64,000 nt of DNA from Roseomonas xinghualingensis (GTDB lineage: Bacteria; Pseudomonadota; Alphaproteobacteria; Acetobacterales; Acetobacteraceae). Positions within the stretch are counted from its first letter, which is position 1. The number at the start of each line of letters is the position of its first letter. The position numbers and the translations under genes were made by a program. Of this stretch, positions 56,826-64,000 are shown piece after piece. The stretch is taken from assembly GCF_025791835.1 (NCBI RefSeq), contig NZ_JAOXLP010000014.1, positions 1 to 64,000 on the forward strand, written 5' to 3'. Below the pieces are notes generated by a model. The model was not told the DNA's origin. It ran no database searches and was given only the letters and a program-made list of their open reading frames with translations.

Positions 56826-59642
56826 ATGAACGCGCACGTTGCCCCGCGCCAACCCGCCGGTTCTTCCGCCGGCCTGACATCCCGCCCCGCCATGCCTTCG
56901 CGCCTGGCCCGCCATCGCGGCACGCTGTTGGTGCTTGTTCTGGTGGCGCTGGCCCATCTGGGCACCTGGTGGGTGATGAACCGCCCCGTCGAAATGCCCG
57001 GCTTCCGCGGCCAGGTGAACGGCCTTGCCTTCGCCCCCTATCAGCGCGGCCAGAGCGCCGAGGGGAACAACTGGCCCACCCCCGAGCAGATCGAGGGCGA
57101 CCTGCGCCGGGTGGCACCCCTCACCCGCCATATCCGCACCTATGCCGCCCATGGTGGCATCGAGCGTATCCCTGAGATCGCCTGGAACACCGGGCTCGAC
57201 CTGAAGATCACCCTCGGCTCCTGGCTCGACCGCCGCCTGGACCGCAACGCGGCCGAGTTGCGGCGGCTGGTGCAGGTGGCGCGCGAGAGCCGCAATGTCG
57301 AGCGCGTGCTGGTCGGCAACGAGGCCGTTCTGCGTGGCGACGTCACGCCCGCGCAGATGGTCGGATATATCGAGCAGGTGCGGCGCCAGGTGCGCCAGCC
57401 CGTCTCCACCGCCGAGCCCTGGCATGTCTGGATCGACCATCCGGAGATCGGCAATGCGGTGGACTACATCACCATCCACCTCCTTCCCTACTGGGAGGGC
57501 CTGCCGATCGACGATGCGCTCCGTTTCATCATGGAGAAGTATGACGCCGTGCAGGCGCGCTTCCCCGGCAAGAGGATCGTGATCGGCGAGGTGGGCTGGC
57601 CCTCCGACGGTGTCGCGCAGGGCGCTGCCCGCGCCACCCGCGTGAACCAGGCGCTGTTCATGCGCAGCTTCTTCAACATCGCGGAGCAGCGCGGCCTCGA
57701 ATATTTCGTGATGGAGGCCTTCGACCAGCCCTGGAAGGTGTCCTTCGAGGGCCGCGCCGCCGGGCACTGGGGTATGTATGACCTCGACCGCCACCAGAAG
57801 TGGCCGCTGACGGGCCCCGTACAGGAGACGCCGGGCTGGCTCGGCTGGGCACTGGGCGCGAGCCTCGCCGCCTTCCTCGCCAGCTTCTTCTTCCTCTCAC
57901 GGCGCCCTGACATCCGCTGGCAGGGCAAGCTGATGCTGGCCGTGCTGTCCCAGGGCTTCGTGGCGCTTGGGACCTGCGTGGTGCTGGCGATGACCGAGAC
58001 CTACATGTCCACCACCGCGGGCGTGGTCTGGAGCCTGCTGATTGCGGGGCAGGTTCTGCTTCTGGCCCTGCTGTTGTCGGACGGTTTCGAGCTGGCCGAG
58101 ACGGTCTTCGGCCGGGTGAGCAAGCGCCGCTGGGCGCCCCTGCCCGCCCCCGAGGGCACGAAGCTGCCCAAGGTCTCGATCCACCTGCCGATCTGCAACG
58201 AACCGCCGCATATGGTGCGCCAGACGCTCGATGCCCTGGCCGAGTTGGACTATCCGGATTTCGAAGTGCTGGTGGTGGACAACAACACCGCCGATCCCGC
58301 GATCTGGGAGCCGGTGGCCGAGCATTGCGCACGGCTTGGTGCCCGCTTCCGCTTCTATCACCTGGGCAAGTGGCCGGGCTTCAAGGCTGGCGCGCTGAAC
58401 TTCGCCATGCGCGAGACGGCGCCGGATGCCGAGATCGTGGGCGTGATCGACAGCGACTACCTGGTGCGTCCGGACTGGCTGCGCCGCATGGTGCCTTTCT
58501 TCGAGCGCCCCGAGGTCGGCTTCACCCAGAGCCCGCAGGATTACCGCGACGCCCATGGCGGCCTCTTCAAGCGGCTGATGTTCTGGGAGTATGCCGGCTT
58601 CTTCAAGGCGGGCATGGTCACGCGCAACGAGCGCAACGCCATCATCCAGCACGGCACCATGACGCTGATCCGCAAGTCGGCGATGGTGCAGGCGGCGGTG
58701 GACGGCAAGTTCTGGGCGGAGTGGTGCATCTGCGAGGACAGCGAGCTGGGCCTGCGCCTGATGCGCCAGGGCTGGGAGGCGGTGTACTGCCCGGACAGCA
58801 TGGGCCGCGGCGTGATGCCGGACGACTTCTCGGCGTACCGCAAGCAGCGCCACCGCTGGGCCTTCGGCGCGGTGCAGATCGTGAAGGGCCACTGGCGCGC
58901 GCTGCTCAATCCCTTCGACCGCAGCCTGACCCAGGGCCAGCGCTTCCACTTCGTCATGGGCTGGATGCCCTGGCTGGGTGATGCGCTAGGGCTGGCCTTC
59001 GTCATCGGCGGCCTGGTCTGGTCCGTCGGCCTGACGCTGATCCCGCTGACGCGGCTGTACCCGATGGTGGACATCTTCGGGCTGCAGATCGCGACCGAGG
59101 GGCTGCGCACCGCGCTGGTCTCGCTGGGCCTGTCGGACGAGTTCCCCATCGCCCTCTTCATGCTGCCGAGCCTCGGCCTCTTCGCCTTCAAGCTGGCGCA
59201 GATCTGGATGCTCTACAGCGCCCGCGTCTCCTGCGGCCTGCTGGACCGCCTGGGCGCTGCGCTAGGCGGCCTGGCGCTGACCCACACTATCGGCAAGGCA
59301 GTGTGGCAGGGCTTCTTCAAGCGACGCGCCCATTTCGCCCGCACGCCGAAGATGGAGAATGCGCCCGCCCTGGTGCAGGGCCTGATGACGGCGCGGCAGG
59401 AGGGTATCTTCCTGGTACTGCTTTGGGTGGCCGCCATCGGCATCACGGTCGCGCATCGTGGCGGCACCTGGGAGGCGATCCTCTGGACCGTCATCCTGCT
59501 GGTGCAGTCCATTCCTTACTTGGCGGCCGTATCCATGGCGCTGATCGCGGCGATCCCGGCGGCCCAGGCGGTGGTGCTGCCGGGCGCAGTGCAGGTGCAG
59601 TCCTCCGCCGGGCAGGTGGTGGCGCGGACCGAGGTCAACTGA
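56826..59642 (+). CDS. GH17-GT2 fusion, probable beta-glucan synthase
   Basis: 938 aa from ATG 56826. One N-terminal helix (about 32-51) leads to a periplasmic GH17-type barrel (about 55-330) with both catalytic Glu residues, E166 (VLVGNEAVLR) and E255 (VIGEVGWPSDG). Three membrane helices (about 338-418) then precede a cytoplasmic GT2 domain (about 448-690) with VDNNTAD, the D-x-D of IDSDYLVRPD (542-544), CEDSE (637) and QRHRW (674-678). More membrane helices follow. This resembles the NdvB/NdvC beta-1,3-glucan synthases of rhizobia but with the GH17 part at the N-terminus. GT2 would polymerise and GH17 would cut, branch or cyclise. Confidence 0.9.
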   Translation: MNAHVAPRQPAGSSAGLTSRPAMPSRLARHRGTLLVLVLVALAHLGTWWVMNRPVEMPGFRGQVNGLAFAPYQRGQSAEGNNWPTPEQIEGDLRRVAPLTRHIRTYAAHGGIERIPEIAWNTGLDLKITLGSWLDRRLDRNAAELRRLVQVARESRNVERVLVGNEAVLRGDVTPAQMVGYIEQVRRQVRQPVSTAEPWHVWIDHPEIGNAVDYITIHLLPYWEGLPIDDALRFIMEKYDAVQARFPGKRIVIGEVGWPSDGVAQGAARATRVNQALFMRSFFNIAEQRGLEYFVMEAFDQPWKVSFEGRAAGHWGMYDLDRHQKWPLTGPVQETPGWLGWALGASLAAFLASFFFLSRRPDIRWQGKLMLAVLSQGFVALGTCVVLAMTETYMSTTAGVVWSLLIAGQVLLLALLLSDGFELAETVFGRVSKRRWAPLPAPEGTKLPKVSIHLPICNEPPHMVRQTLDALAELDYPDFEVLVVDNNTADPAIWEPVAEHCARLGARFRFYHLGKWPGFKAGALNFAMRETAPDAEIVGVIDSDYLVRPDWLRRMVPFFERPEVGFTQSPQDYRDAHGGLFKRLMFWEYAGFFKAGMVTRNERNAIIQHGTMTLIRKSAMVQAAVDGKFWAEWCICEDSELGLRLMRQGWEAVYCPDSMGRGVMPDDFSAYRKQRHRWAFGAVQIVKGHWRALLNPFDRSLTQGQRFHFVMGWMPWLGDALGLAFVIGGLVWSVGLTLIPLTRLYPMVDIFGLQIATEGLRTALVSLGLSDEFPIALFMLPSLGLFAFKLAQIWMLYSARVSCGLLDRLGAALGGLALTHTIGKAVWQGFFKRRAHFARTPKMENAPALVQGLMTARQEGIFLVLLWVAAIGITVAHRGGTWEAILWTVILLVQSIPYLAAVSMALIAAIPAAQAVVLPGAVQVQSSAGQVVARTEVN

Positions 59643-59792
59643 GCCAGCCAAACGTCACGAAGGCGGGCCGCGGGCGAGATCCCCCGGGCCGCCGTCGCCA
59701 TTCCGAAGTGAAAGTCGGTAACGCGGGTTGAAGATGGGCAGTCCCGCGGGCTGGCGTTAAGCATTCGCTTACCTTTCGCCGGAGCGACGCGC

Positions 59793-60050
59793 ATGGCCGA
59801 GATCCTTCCCCTCACCCGCAATCCACAGGACCGGTTGCAAGCTGCGCTCCGTCTTCTTGCTGTTGCCCAGGATGAGCAGCGCGAGGCGCTCAACGAGTTC
59901 CGCGAAAGCCTCTACGAGTTGCGAGACACGGCGGCGCGGCTGCAGGACAGCGTGCATGGCTGGCACCGGAATGTCGCGGCGACCGGCCGTGATCTGCAGG
60001 CCACACGCCGGACCGTGCGCGACCTGGAGGCAGCGGCCGCACGGCTCTGA
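59793..60050 (+). CDS. Small coiled-coil protein, 85 aa
   Basis: MAEILPLTRNPQDRLQAALR and later ALNEFRESLYELRDTAARLQ show heptad spacing; almost the whole protein should be one helical coiled coil. No motif. Start ATG 59793 follows CGGAG. The 150-bp gap before it holds a GC-rich imperfect hairpin near 59664-59696 and the inverted repeat TAAGC-ATTC-GCTTA (59758-59771). Function unknown. Confidence 0.65.
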   Translation: MAEILPLTRNPQDRLQAALRLLAVAQDEQREALNEFRESLYELRDTAARLQDSVHGWHRNVAATGRDLQATRRTVRDLEAAAARL

Positions 60051-60054
60051 TCTG

Positions 60055-60492
60055 TCAGAGCGGCCGGATGTGGGTGGCCGAACGCATCACCGCCGGCAGA
60101 AACCCGCAGGCTTCGTAGAAGGGCCTCGCCACCGCCGGGGCGCGCACCCGCAACATGCGGAAGCCATGCTCCTCCGCCGCCTGGACAGCGGCTTCCACCA
60201 GGGCACGGCCCAGCCCAAGACCTCGATGCGGGGGGGCGACGTACAGCCGGCGCAGGCGCGCGATCAATTTCTGATCGGCATAAGGATCGACGCTCAGCCC
60301 CACCATCCCTGCAAGGGTGTCGTCCCGCCAAACGGCAAAGAGCCCCTCACCTGCCGCGTCAAAGCGCAGAGTGCCACTGTTCCAATCCTCTTCCAACACG
60401 CGGAGCAGCTTCCAGCCTTCCGCCAGCGCCGCGTTCCGAAGATCAGGAAAGCCAGGCGGAAGGTTATGAGCCTGGGCGAGCCGGATGCTCAT
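60055..60492 (-). CDS. GNAT-family N-acetyltransferase
   Basis: 145 aa. Acetyl-CoA-binding motif A is RRLYVAPPHRGLGLGRALVE (about 84-103) with R-G-L-G-L-G-R, and motif B follows as PFYEACGFLPAV. Substrate unknown. Its ATG overlaps the VOC-gene stop (ATGA), so the two are co-translated. Confidence 0.87.
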   Translation of the reverse strand: MSIRLAQAHNLPPGFPDLRNAALAEGWKLLRVLEEDWNSGTLRFDAAGEGLFAVWRDDTLAGMVGLSVDPYADQKLIARLRRLYVAPPHRGLGLGRALVEAAVQAAEEHGFRMLRVRAPAVARPFYEACGFLPAVMRSATHIRPL

Positions 60493-60893
60493 CCCTCGCG
60501 ATGGACGAAGTGGAGCTTGTTGCCCTCGGGATCGCGCACATAGGCGCCGTAATAGTCCGGGGCGTAGCGCTCCCGCAGGCCGGGCGCGCCTTCATCCGTG
60601 CCGCCATGCGCGAGGGCCGCGGCATGGGCCGTGTTCACCGCGGCGCGGCTGGGCGCCATGAAGGCGACCATGCAGCCATTGCCGGGGCTGGGCGGGCTGC
60701 CGTCGAAGGGCTCCTGCACATCGAAGGTCGGGTGCCGGCTGCCGGGCTGGCGGTAGCAAATACCTTTCGGCCCGGCCTCCGCATCCGGGCCGCGTTCCAG
60801 CCCCAACGGAAGCAGCACCGCGTCATAGAAGCGCGCCGCCGCCTCCAGGTCACGCGCACCGACCATCACATGGCTGAACATCGACCCGGGCAT
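60489..60893 (-). CDS. VOC-family (glyoxalase/dioxygenase-fold) protein
   Basis: 134 aa. MFSHVMVGARDLEAAARFYD opens the first beta-alpha-beta module; metal ligands are H in SHVMVGARD, H in TVNTAHAAAL region and E in RDPEGNKLHFVH. Typical of the VOC superfamily members that act on small lipophilic or thiol substrates. It lies 4 bp downstream of the M81 gene. Confidence 0.85.
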   Translation of the reverse strand: MPGSMFSHVMVGARDLEAAARFYDAVLLPLGLERGPDAEAGPKGICYRQPGSRHPTFDVQEPFDGSPPSPGNGCMVAFMAPSRAAVNTAHAAALAHGGTDEGAPGLRERYAPDYYGAYVRDPEGNKLHFVHREG

Positions 60894-60897
60894 CGCC

Positions 60898-62388
60898 TCA
60901 CCTCACCACATCATTCGCGCCCGGACGAAGGCGCATCCCCGGGCGAAGGTTGCGGAAGGGCAGCGTGGCGGGATCGGCCACCACGGGCCCGGGTGCGGCC
61001 ACCACCAGCACGCGCTCCGCGATTGGCTGGAAATCGGCGCGGAAATGCACGCTCGACTTCAGAGCGATGATGCGCTGCTCCGTCGGCTCCACGCCCAGAT
61101 GCCGGAAGAGCTGGAAGTCATAGGCCTGGGTCTTCCGGCTGGTGACGATCACGCGCACCGCGCCAATCTGGATCAGTGCCGAAGGTCCCAGATCCGCCGG
61201 GTTGCCTCCCGCCATGGAGCCGATATTGACGTAGCGCCCGTCGCTCAGGCGGAGCACCTTAGCGGTGACATCCAGCGGCGCGCCATCGCTCTTGCCGCCG
61301 AGGCTCAGCGAAACGGTGGCACCCTCGCCGGCCGCATGGCAGGCGGCGGCGCTCTCGGCGTCATTGATCAGGCCGAGCACCGCATCGGCATTCTGGCGCA
61401 CCAATTCGGCAAGCAGACCCGTGGTGTCGCCATGCCCGCCGCCGCCGGGATTGTCCTGGGTATCGGCCAGCACAACTGGGCGGCTGGCAGTGGAGTTGAT
61501 CGCCTCCGCCACCGCGCGGTCGGGTGGCAGGATCTCGCCAGCGAAGTCCCGCTCGCGCTTGTAGAGGAGCGCGAGGAATTCATCCGCCGCCGCGTCAGCA
61601 GACGCCTGATCGTCGCCATAGGCGGCGATGGCCATGCCGCAGCCGGGGAAGTCGGCATAGGGGAAGCCGAAGCAGAAGCCGAGTTCGGCCACGCCATGCC
61701 GGCGCGCGATCTCCTCACGCTCGGCATAGACCTCGCTCATAGGCGGAACCATGGTGCACTGGCTGGTGATGGGCAGCCAGAAATCCACCTGGCGGTAAGC
61801 GCGGTGGAACGGCTTGCCCTTCCGGATGCGTTGGACGAGCAACTCCATCGCGCGGGCGCCGGTCTGCTTCATGTCCACATGTGGGTAGGTGCGATAGGGC
61901 GTCAGCGCATCGGACCGCTCGACCATCTCGGCAGTCAGGTTGCAATGCGGATCCAGGCTGCAGAGGATGGGGACATCCGGCCCGGCCACCGCGCGCACGC
62001 GGCGCAGCAACTCGCCTTCCGCATCCGGGAAGCCCTCCGCGACCATGGCGCCGTGAAGGTCGAGATAGATCCCGTCCAGCGGCCCTTGTTCCAACGCATC
62101 CGAAAGATCGGAAACGATCCAGGCGGCGACCCGCTCGAAGGCTTCCGACACCACCGGCCCCGCTGGATAGGCGAAGGCCCAGGACAGCGGCGCGATTTCG
62201 ATGCCCATGCGCTCGGCGGCCTGGATGGCGCCGGCTGAGGGCACTCCTGTGCTGCGAAGCCCGTCCAGCAGCGTGGCCGGGCGCTGGGGGCGGGGGAAGC
62301 CGCCAGGCTTCAGGAAGTCCGACCACCGGGTGGGAATGGGAGCGAAGGAGTGGCTCTCATGCATGAAGCCACCGATAGCAATGCGCAT
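60898..62388 (-). CDS. M81-family (microcystinase/MlrC-like) metallohydrolase
   Basis: 496 aa from ATG 62388 (MRIAIGGFMHESHSF). The M81 family was named for microcystin degradation protein MlrC, but most members sit in amide and peptide catabolic loci. Likely zinc residues occur in DGIYLDLHGAMVAEG, ILCSLDPHCNLTAEM and DTQDNPGGGGHGDTTG. Four bases separate it from the M20-type gene upstream on the same strand, so it is cotranscribed with the peptidase genes. Confidence 0.9.
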   Translation of the reverse strand: MRIAIGGFMHESHSFAPIPTRWSDFLKPGGFPRPQRPATLLDGLRSTGVPSAGAIQAAERMGIEIAPLSWAFAYPAGPVVSEAFERVAAWIVSDLSDALEQGPLDGIYLDLHGAMVAEGFPDAEGELLRRVRAVAGPDVPILCSLDPHCNLTAEMVERSDALTPYRTYPHVDMKQTGARAMELLVQRIRKGKPFHRAYRQVDFWLPITSQCTMVPPMSEVYAEREEIARRHGVAELGFCFGFPYADFPGCGMAIAAYGDDQASADAAADEFLALLYKRERDFAGEILPPDRAVAEAINSTASRPVVLADTQDNPGGGGHGDTTGLLAELVRQNADAVLGLINDAESAAACHAAGEGATVSLSLGGKSDGAPLDVTAKVLRLSDGRYVNIGSMAGGNPADLGPSALIQIGAVRVIVTSRKTQAYDFQLFRHLGVEPTEQRIIALKSSVHFRADFQPIAERVLVVAAPGPVVADPATLPFRNLRPGMRLRPGANDVVR

Positions 62389-62392
62389 CGAC

Positions 62393-63634
62393 TCAGGACC
62401 TCGCGATACCTGCGGCGGCGACGACGGCGTCGCCCAGGACAAGCAGGCCGGCCTCGGCCTGCTGCGGCGTGATGTTCTCCGCCTCGTTGTGGCTGATGCC
62501 ACCCTCGCAGGGGGTGAAGATCATCACCGTGGGCACCTGCCGGGCCACATAGACGGCGTCGTGCCCGATGCCGGTGGGCATGTCGCGGAAGCTGATGCCC
62601 CGTGCCTTGGCCGCGTCGCGCAGATGCTGAGCGAGCGTGGCGTCGAACTGCGTCTGCGGGAAGGCCCAGAAGGGCTCGACCTCGATAGCAAGGCCACGCT
62701 CCGCGGCAACCGCCATCGCCCGGCTCCGCAGTTCCTCGGCCATCCGGTCCAGCGCCGCCTCGTCGCCGTGGCGCAGATCCACGCTGAAGACGACGCGCGA
62801 GGGCACGACATTGCGGCTGGAGGGCTCCACCGAAACCTGTCCGACCGTGGCGCGGCCATCGCCGCCCGCCTCCAGGGCGATGGATTCCAGCGCCTGGATC
62901 AGGACCGCGGCCCCGACCAGCGCGTCGCGCCGATAGGTCATCGCGCCTCCCGCATGGGATTCCTCGCCCGTGACGGTGACGGTGAACCACTGCTGGGCGA
63001 GTGCATGGGTGACGACACCGATATCCAGCCCTTCCCGCTCCAACACCGTGCCCTGCTCTATATGGAGTTCGAAATAGGCTTCCAGGTCCCGCAGCGCGGT
63101 GGGATCGGTGGTGCCTGCCCAGCCAATGGCGTTCAGCGCATCGCCGAAGCGGATCCCCTCGGGATCGCGCATGTCGAGCACCTGCTGCTCGGTGAAGGCT
63201 CCCATGGCGGCACCGCTGCCCATCATGGGGGGCGAGAAGCGCGCGCCCTCCTCATTGGTCCAGTTGACGAGCATGATCGGCGCTTCGGTTTCGGCCCCTG
63301 CTTCATGCAGCGCACGCAGCACCTCGAGCCCTGCCAATACGCCGAGCACGCCGTCGAATTTGCCTCCCGTCGGCTGGGTGTCGAGATGGCTGCCGATGGC
63401 GATGGGCTTGCGTGACGGGTCGCGGCCAGGACGCAGCAGCGCCATATTGCCGAGGCGATCGGTGGTCAGCGTCAGCCCGATCTCGGCGCCCCAGTGGGCG
63501 AGCAGCGCACGGCCCTCCCCATCCAGCGGCGTGAGGGTCTGGCGGTTGCAGCCGCCCTTGGGTGTGGCGCCAATCCGCGCCATCTGCATCAGCGAATCCC
63601 AGAGCCGCGCCCCGGAGAAGGGGATGTTGCTCAT
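62393..63634 (-). CDS. M20-family Zn hydrolase (N-carbamoyl amino acid/allantoate amidohydrolase type)
   Basis: 413 aa from ATG 63634 (MSNIPFSGARLW); the frame is open a little further upstream. The binuclear-zinc pattern is complete: PIAIGSHLDTQPTGGKFDG (His/Asp), LVNWTNEEGARFSP (catalytic Glu pair), AYFELHIEQGTVLE (His) and EGGISHNEAENIT (terminal His). Family members open N-carbamoyl or ureido groups. It overlaps the stop of the upstream peptidase gene (ATGA). Confidence 0.9.
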   Translation of the reverse strand: MSNIPFSGARLWDSLMQMARIGATPKGGCNRQTLTPLDGEGRALLAHWGAEIGLTLTTDRLGNMALLRPGRDPSRKPIAIGSHLDTQPTGGKFDGVLGVLAGLEVLRALHEAGAETEAPIMLVNWTNEEGARFSPPMMGSGAAMGAFTEQQVLDMRDPEGIRFGDALNAIGWAGTTDPTALRDLEAYFELHIEQGTVLEREGLDIGVVTHALAQQWFTVTVTGEESHAGGAMTYRRDALVGAAVLIQALESIALEAGGDGRATVGQVSVEPSSRNVVPSRVVFSVDLRHGDEAALDRMAEELRSRAMAVAAERGLAIEVEPFWAFPQTQFDATLAQHLRDAAKARGISFRDMPTGIGHDAVYVARQVPTVMIFTPCEGGISHNEAENITPQQAEAGLLVLGDAVVAAAGIARS

Positions 63635-64000
63635 GCCTTCTCCACCCCGCACCACTCAGCCATCAGCAGCGCGATGCTGCGCGTGATGTCATGCATCGAG
63701 GCAAGGCCGACGCTTTCGTCGATGCCGTGGATTTCCTGTGCATCCGGTCCGAAGCAGGCCACAGGCGTATCCTGGTAGAGCGTGAAGAAGCGGCCATCGG
63801 TAAGACCCGTGGCGGGATAGTCGCGCAACTCGCCTCCTGAGACCTCCGCATAGGAGCGGCGGGCCTGCTTGCAGATGTCGCTTTCCATGTCGAAGGCGCA
63901 GGGGTCTGCCATGAAGCCCTTGAACTCCAGCTTTACCTGCGTGCCGCGCAGCGCCGGGTCGCCAGCCGCCTCGGCGACGAGGCGCTCGATATCCGCCTTA
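63631..64000 (-). CDS. M20-family peptidase/deacylase, 5' part beyond window
   Basis: The minus strand is open from the right edge to the stop at 63631, at least 122 codons. The visible part starts KADIERLVAEAAGDPALRGT and ends with GIDESVGLASMHDITRSIAL and AEWCGVEKA, the C-terminal zinc His block of ArgE/DapE-like M20 enzymes. An internal ATG at 63912 gives a shorter start but the conserved sequence before it shows the gene extends beyond the window. It is the first known gene of the three-hydrolase run. Confidence 0.82.
   Translation of the reverse strand, partial: KADIERLVAEAAGDPALRGTQVKLEFKGFMADPCAFDMESDICKQARRSYAEVSGGELRDYPATGLTDGRFFTLYQDTPVACFGPDAQEIHGIDESVGLASMHDITRSIALLMAEWCGVEKA

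Noticed and set aside
1..64000. Insertion sequences, transposases, toxin-antitoxin pairs or CRISPR-Cas genes
   Set aside because: No transposase signatures, terminal repeats or cas-like genes were found; the only mobile features are the integrase and associated phage genes.

Overview
The window is GC-rich chromosomal DNA from an alphaproteobacterium, most likely of the Rhodospirillales/Acetobacteraceae (Roseomonas-like). The grounds are a PopZ (DUF2497) gene between tolC and valS, an NDUFS4-type complex I accessory gene, the dense dgt-argS-SPOR-nagZ-M50-scpAB-tatBC-serS cluster, and the codon and base composition. The genus is an inference; the class is well supported.

Region 1 (1-11,240) is the end of an integrated phage or phage-like element whose remainder lies beyond the left edge. 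Its layout resembles a lambda early region in mirror image. Two small helix-turn-helix regulators diverge at about 1.6 kb. A leftward operon (minus strand) runs Cro/YdaS-like regulator, two tiny membrane proteins, an unknown protein and a longer HTH protein cut by the window edge. The rightward operon holds 19 overlapping genes: a pentapeptide-repeat protein, a YqaJ-type exonuclease with a candidate DNA-binding partner, many small unknowns, an AlpA/Xis-like protein and a tyrosine integrase. The integrase ends 24 bp from the 3' end of tRNA-Arg(UCU), the likely attachment site. A palindrome, GTGCATG-N3-CATGCAC, lies in the regulator intergenic region and again exactly between the -35 and -10 of the pentapeptide operon, so one repressor probably controls both. 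No head, tail or lysis genes are visible.

Region 2 (11,239-33,939) is core chromosome, almost all on the minus strand: tRNA-Arg, the NDUFS4-like gene, tRNA-Pro, serS, tatC, tatB, scpB, scpA, an M50 protease, nagZ, a SPOR protein, argS and dgt. Then come erpA and an exonuclease III (plus strand), a 2OG-Fe dioxygenase, pdxJ, pdxA, ilvD, a DEDDh exonuclease, valS, popZ, a TolC-type channel and a protein-L-isoaspartate methyltransferase homologue. Many neighbours overlap by ATGA, which indicates translational coupling. tatA is absent from the tat locus.

Region 3 (34,088-46,890) begins with tRNA-Cys and two identical tRNA-Asn genes in a 150-bp duplication. It continues with an orphan phosphonate pair (phnM and a DUF1045 protein), an acyl-CoA dehydrogenase/CaiB/CitE-like operon, a ThDP enzyme, an RND efflux pump with its adaptor, a stand-alone Lrp/AsnC sensor domain, and two tiny tandem lipoproteins behind a hairpin that may hide their ribosome-binding site.

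Region 4 (46,933-64,000) is mixed metabolism and envelope: an alpha/beta hydrolase, an oligopeptide-type binding protein, an amidase, a gamma-glutamyltransferase, CsaA, a xanthine phosphoribosyltransferase, DoxX, PhzF, a CNNM/CBS transporter-like protein, a GH17-GT2 fusion likely to make a beta-glucan, a coiled-coil protein, GNAT and VOC proteins, and three consecutive metal-dependent amidohydrolases/peptidases (M81, M20 hydantoinase type, M20 truncated by the edge).
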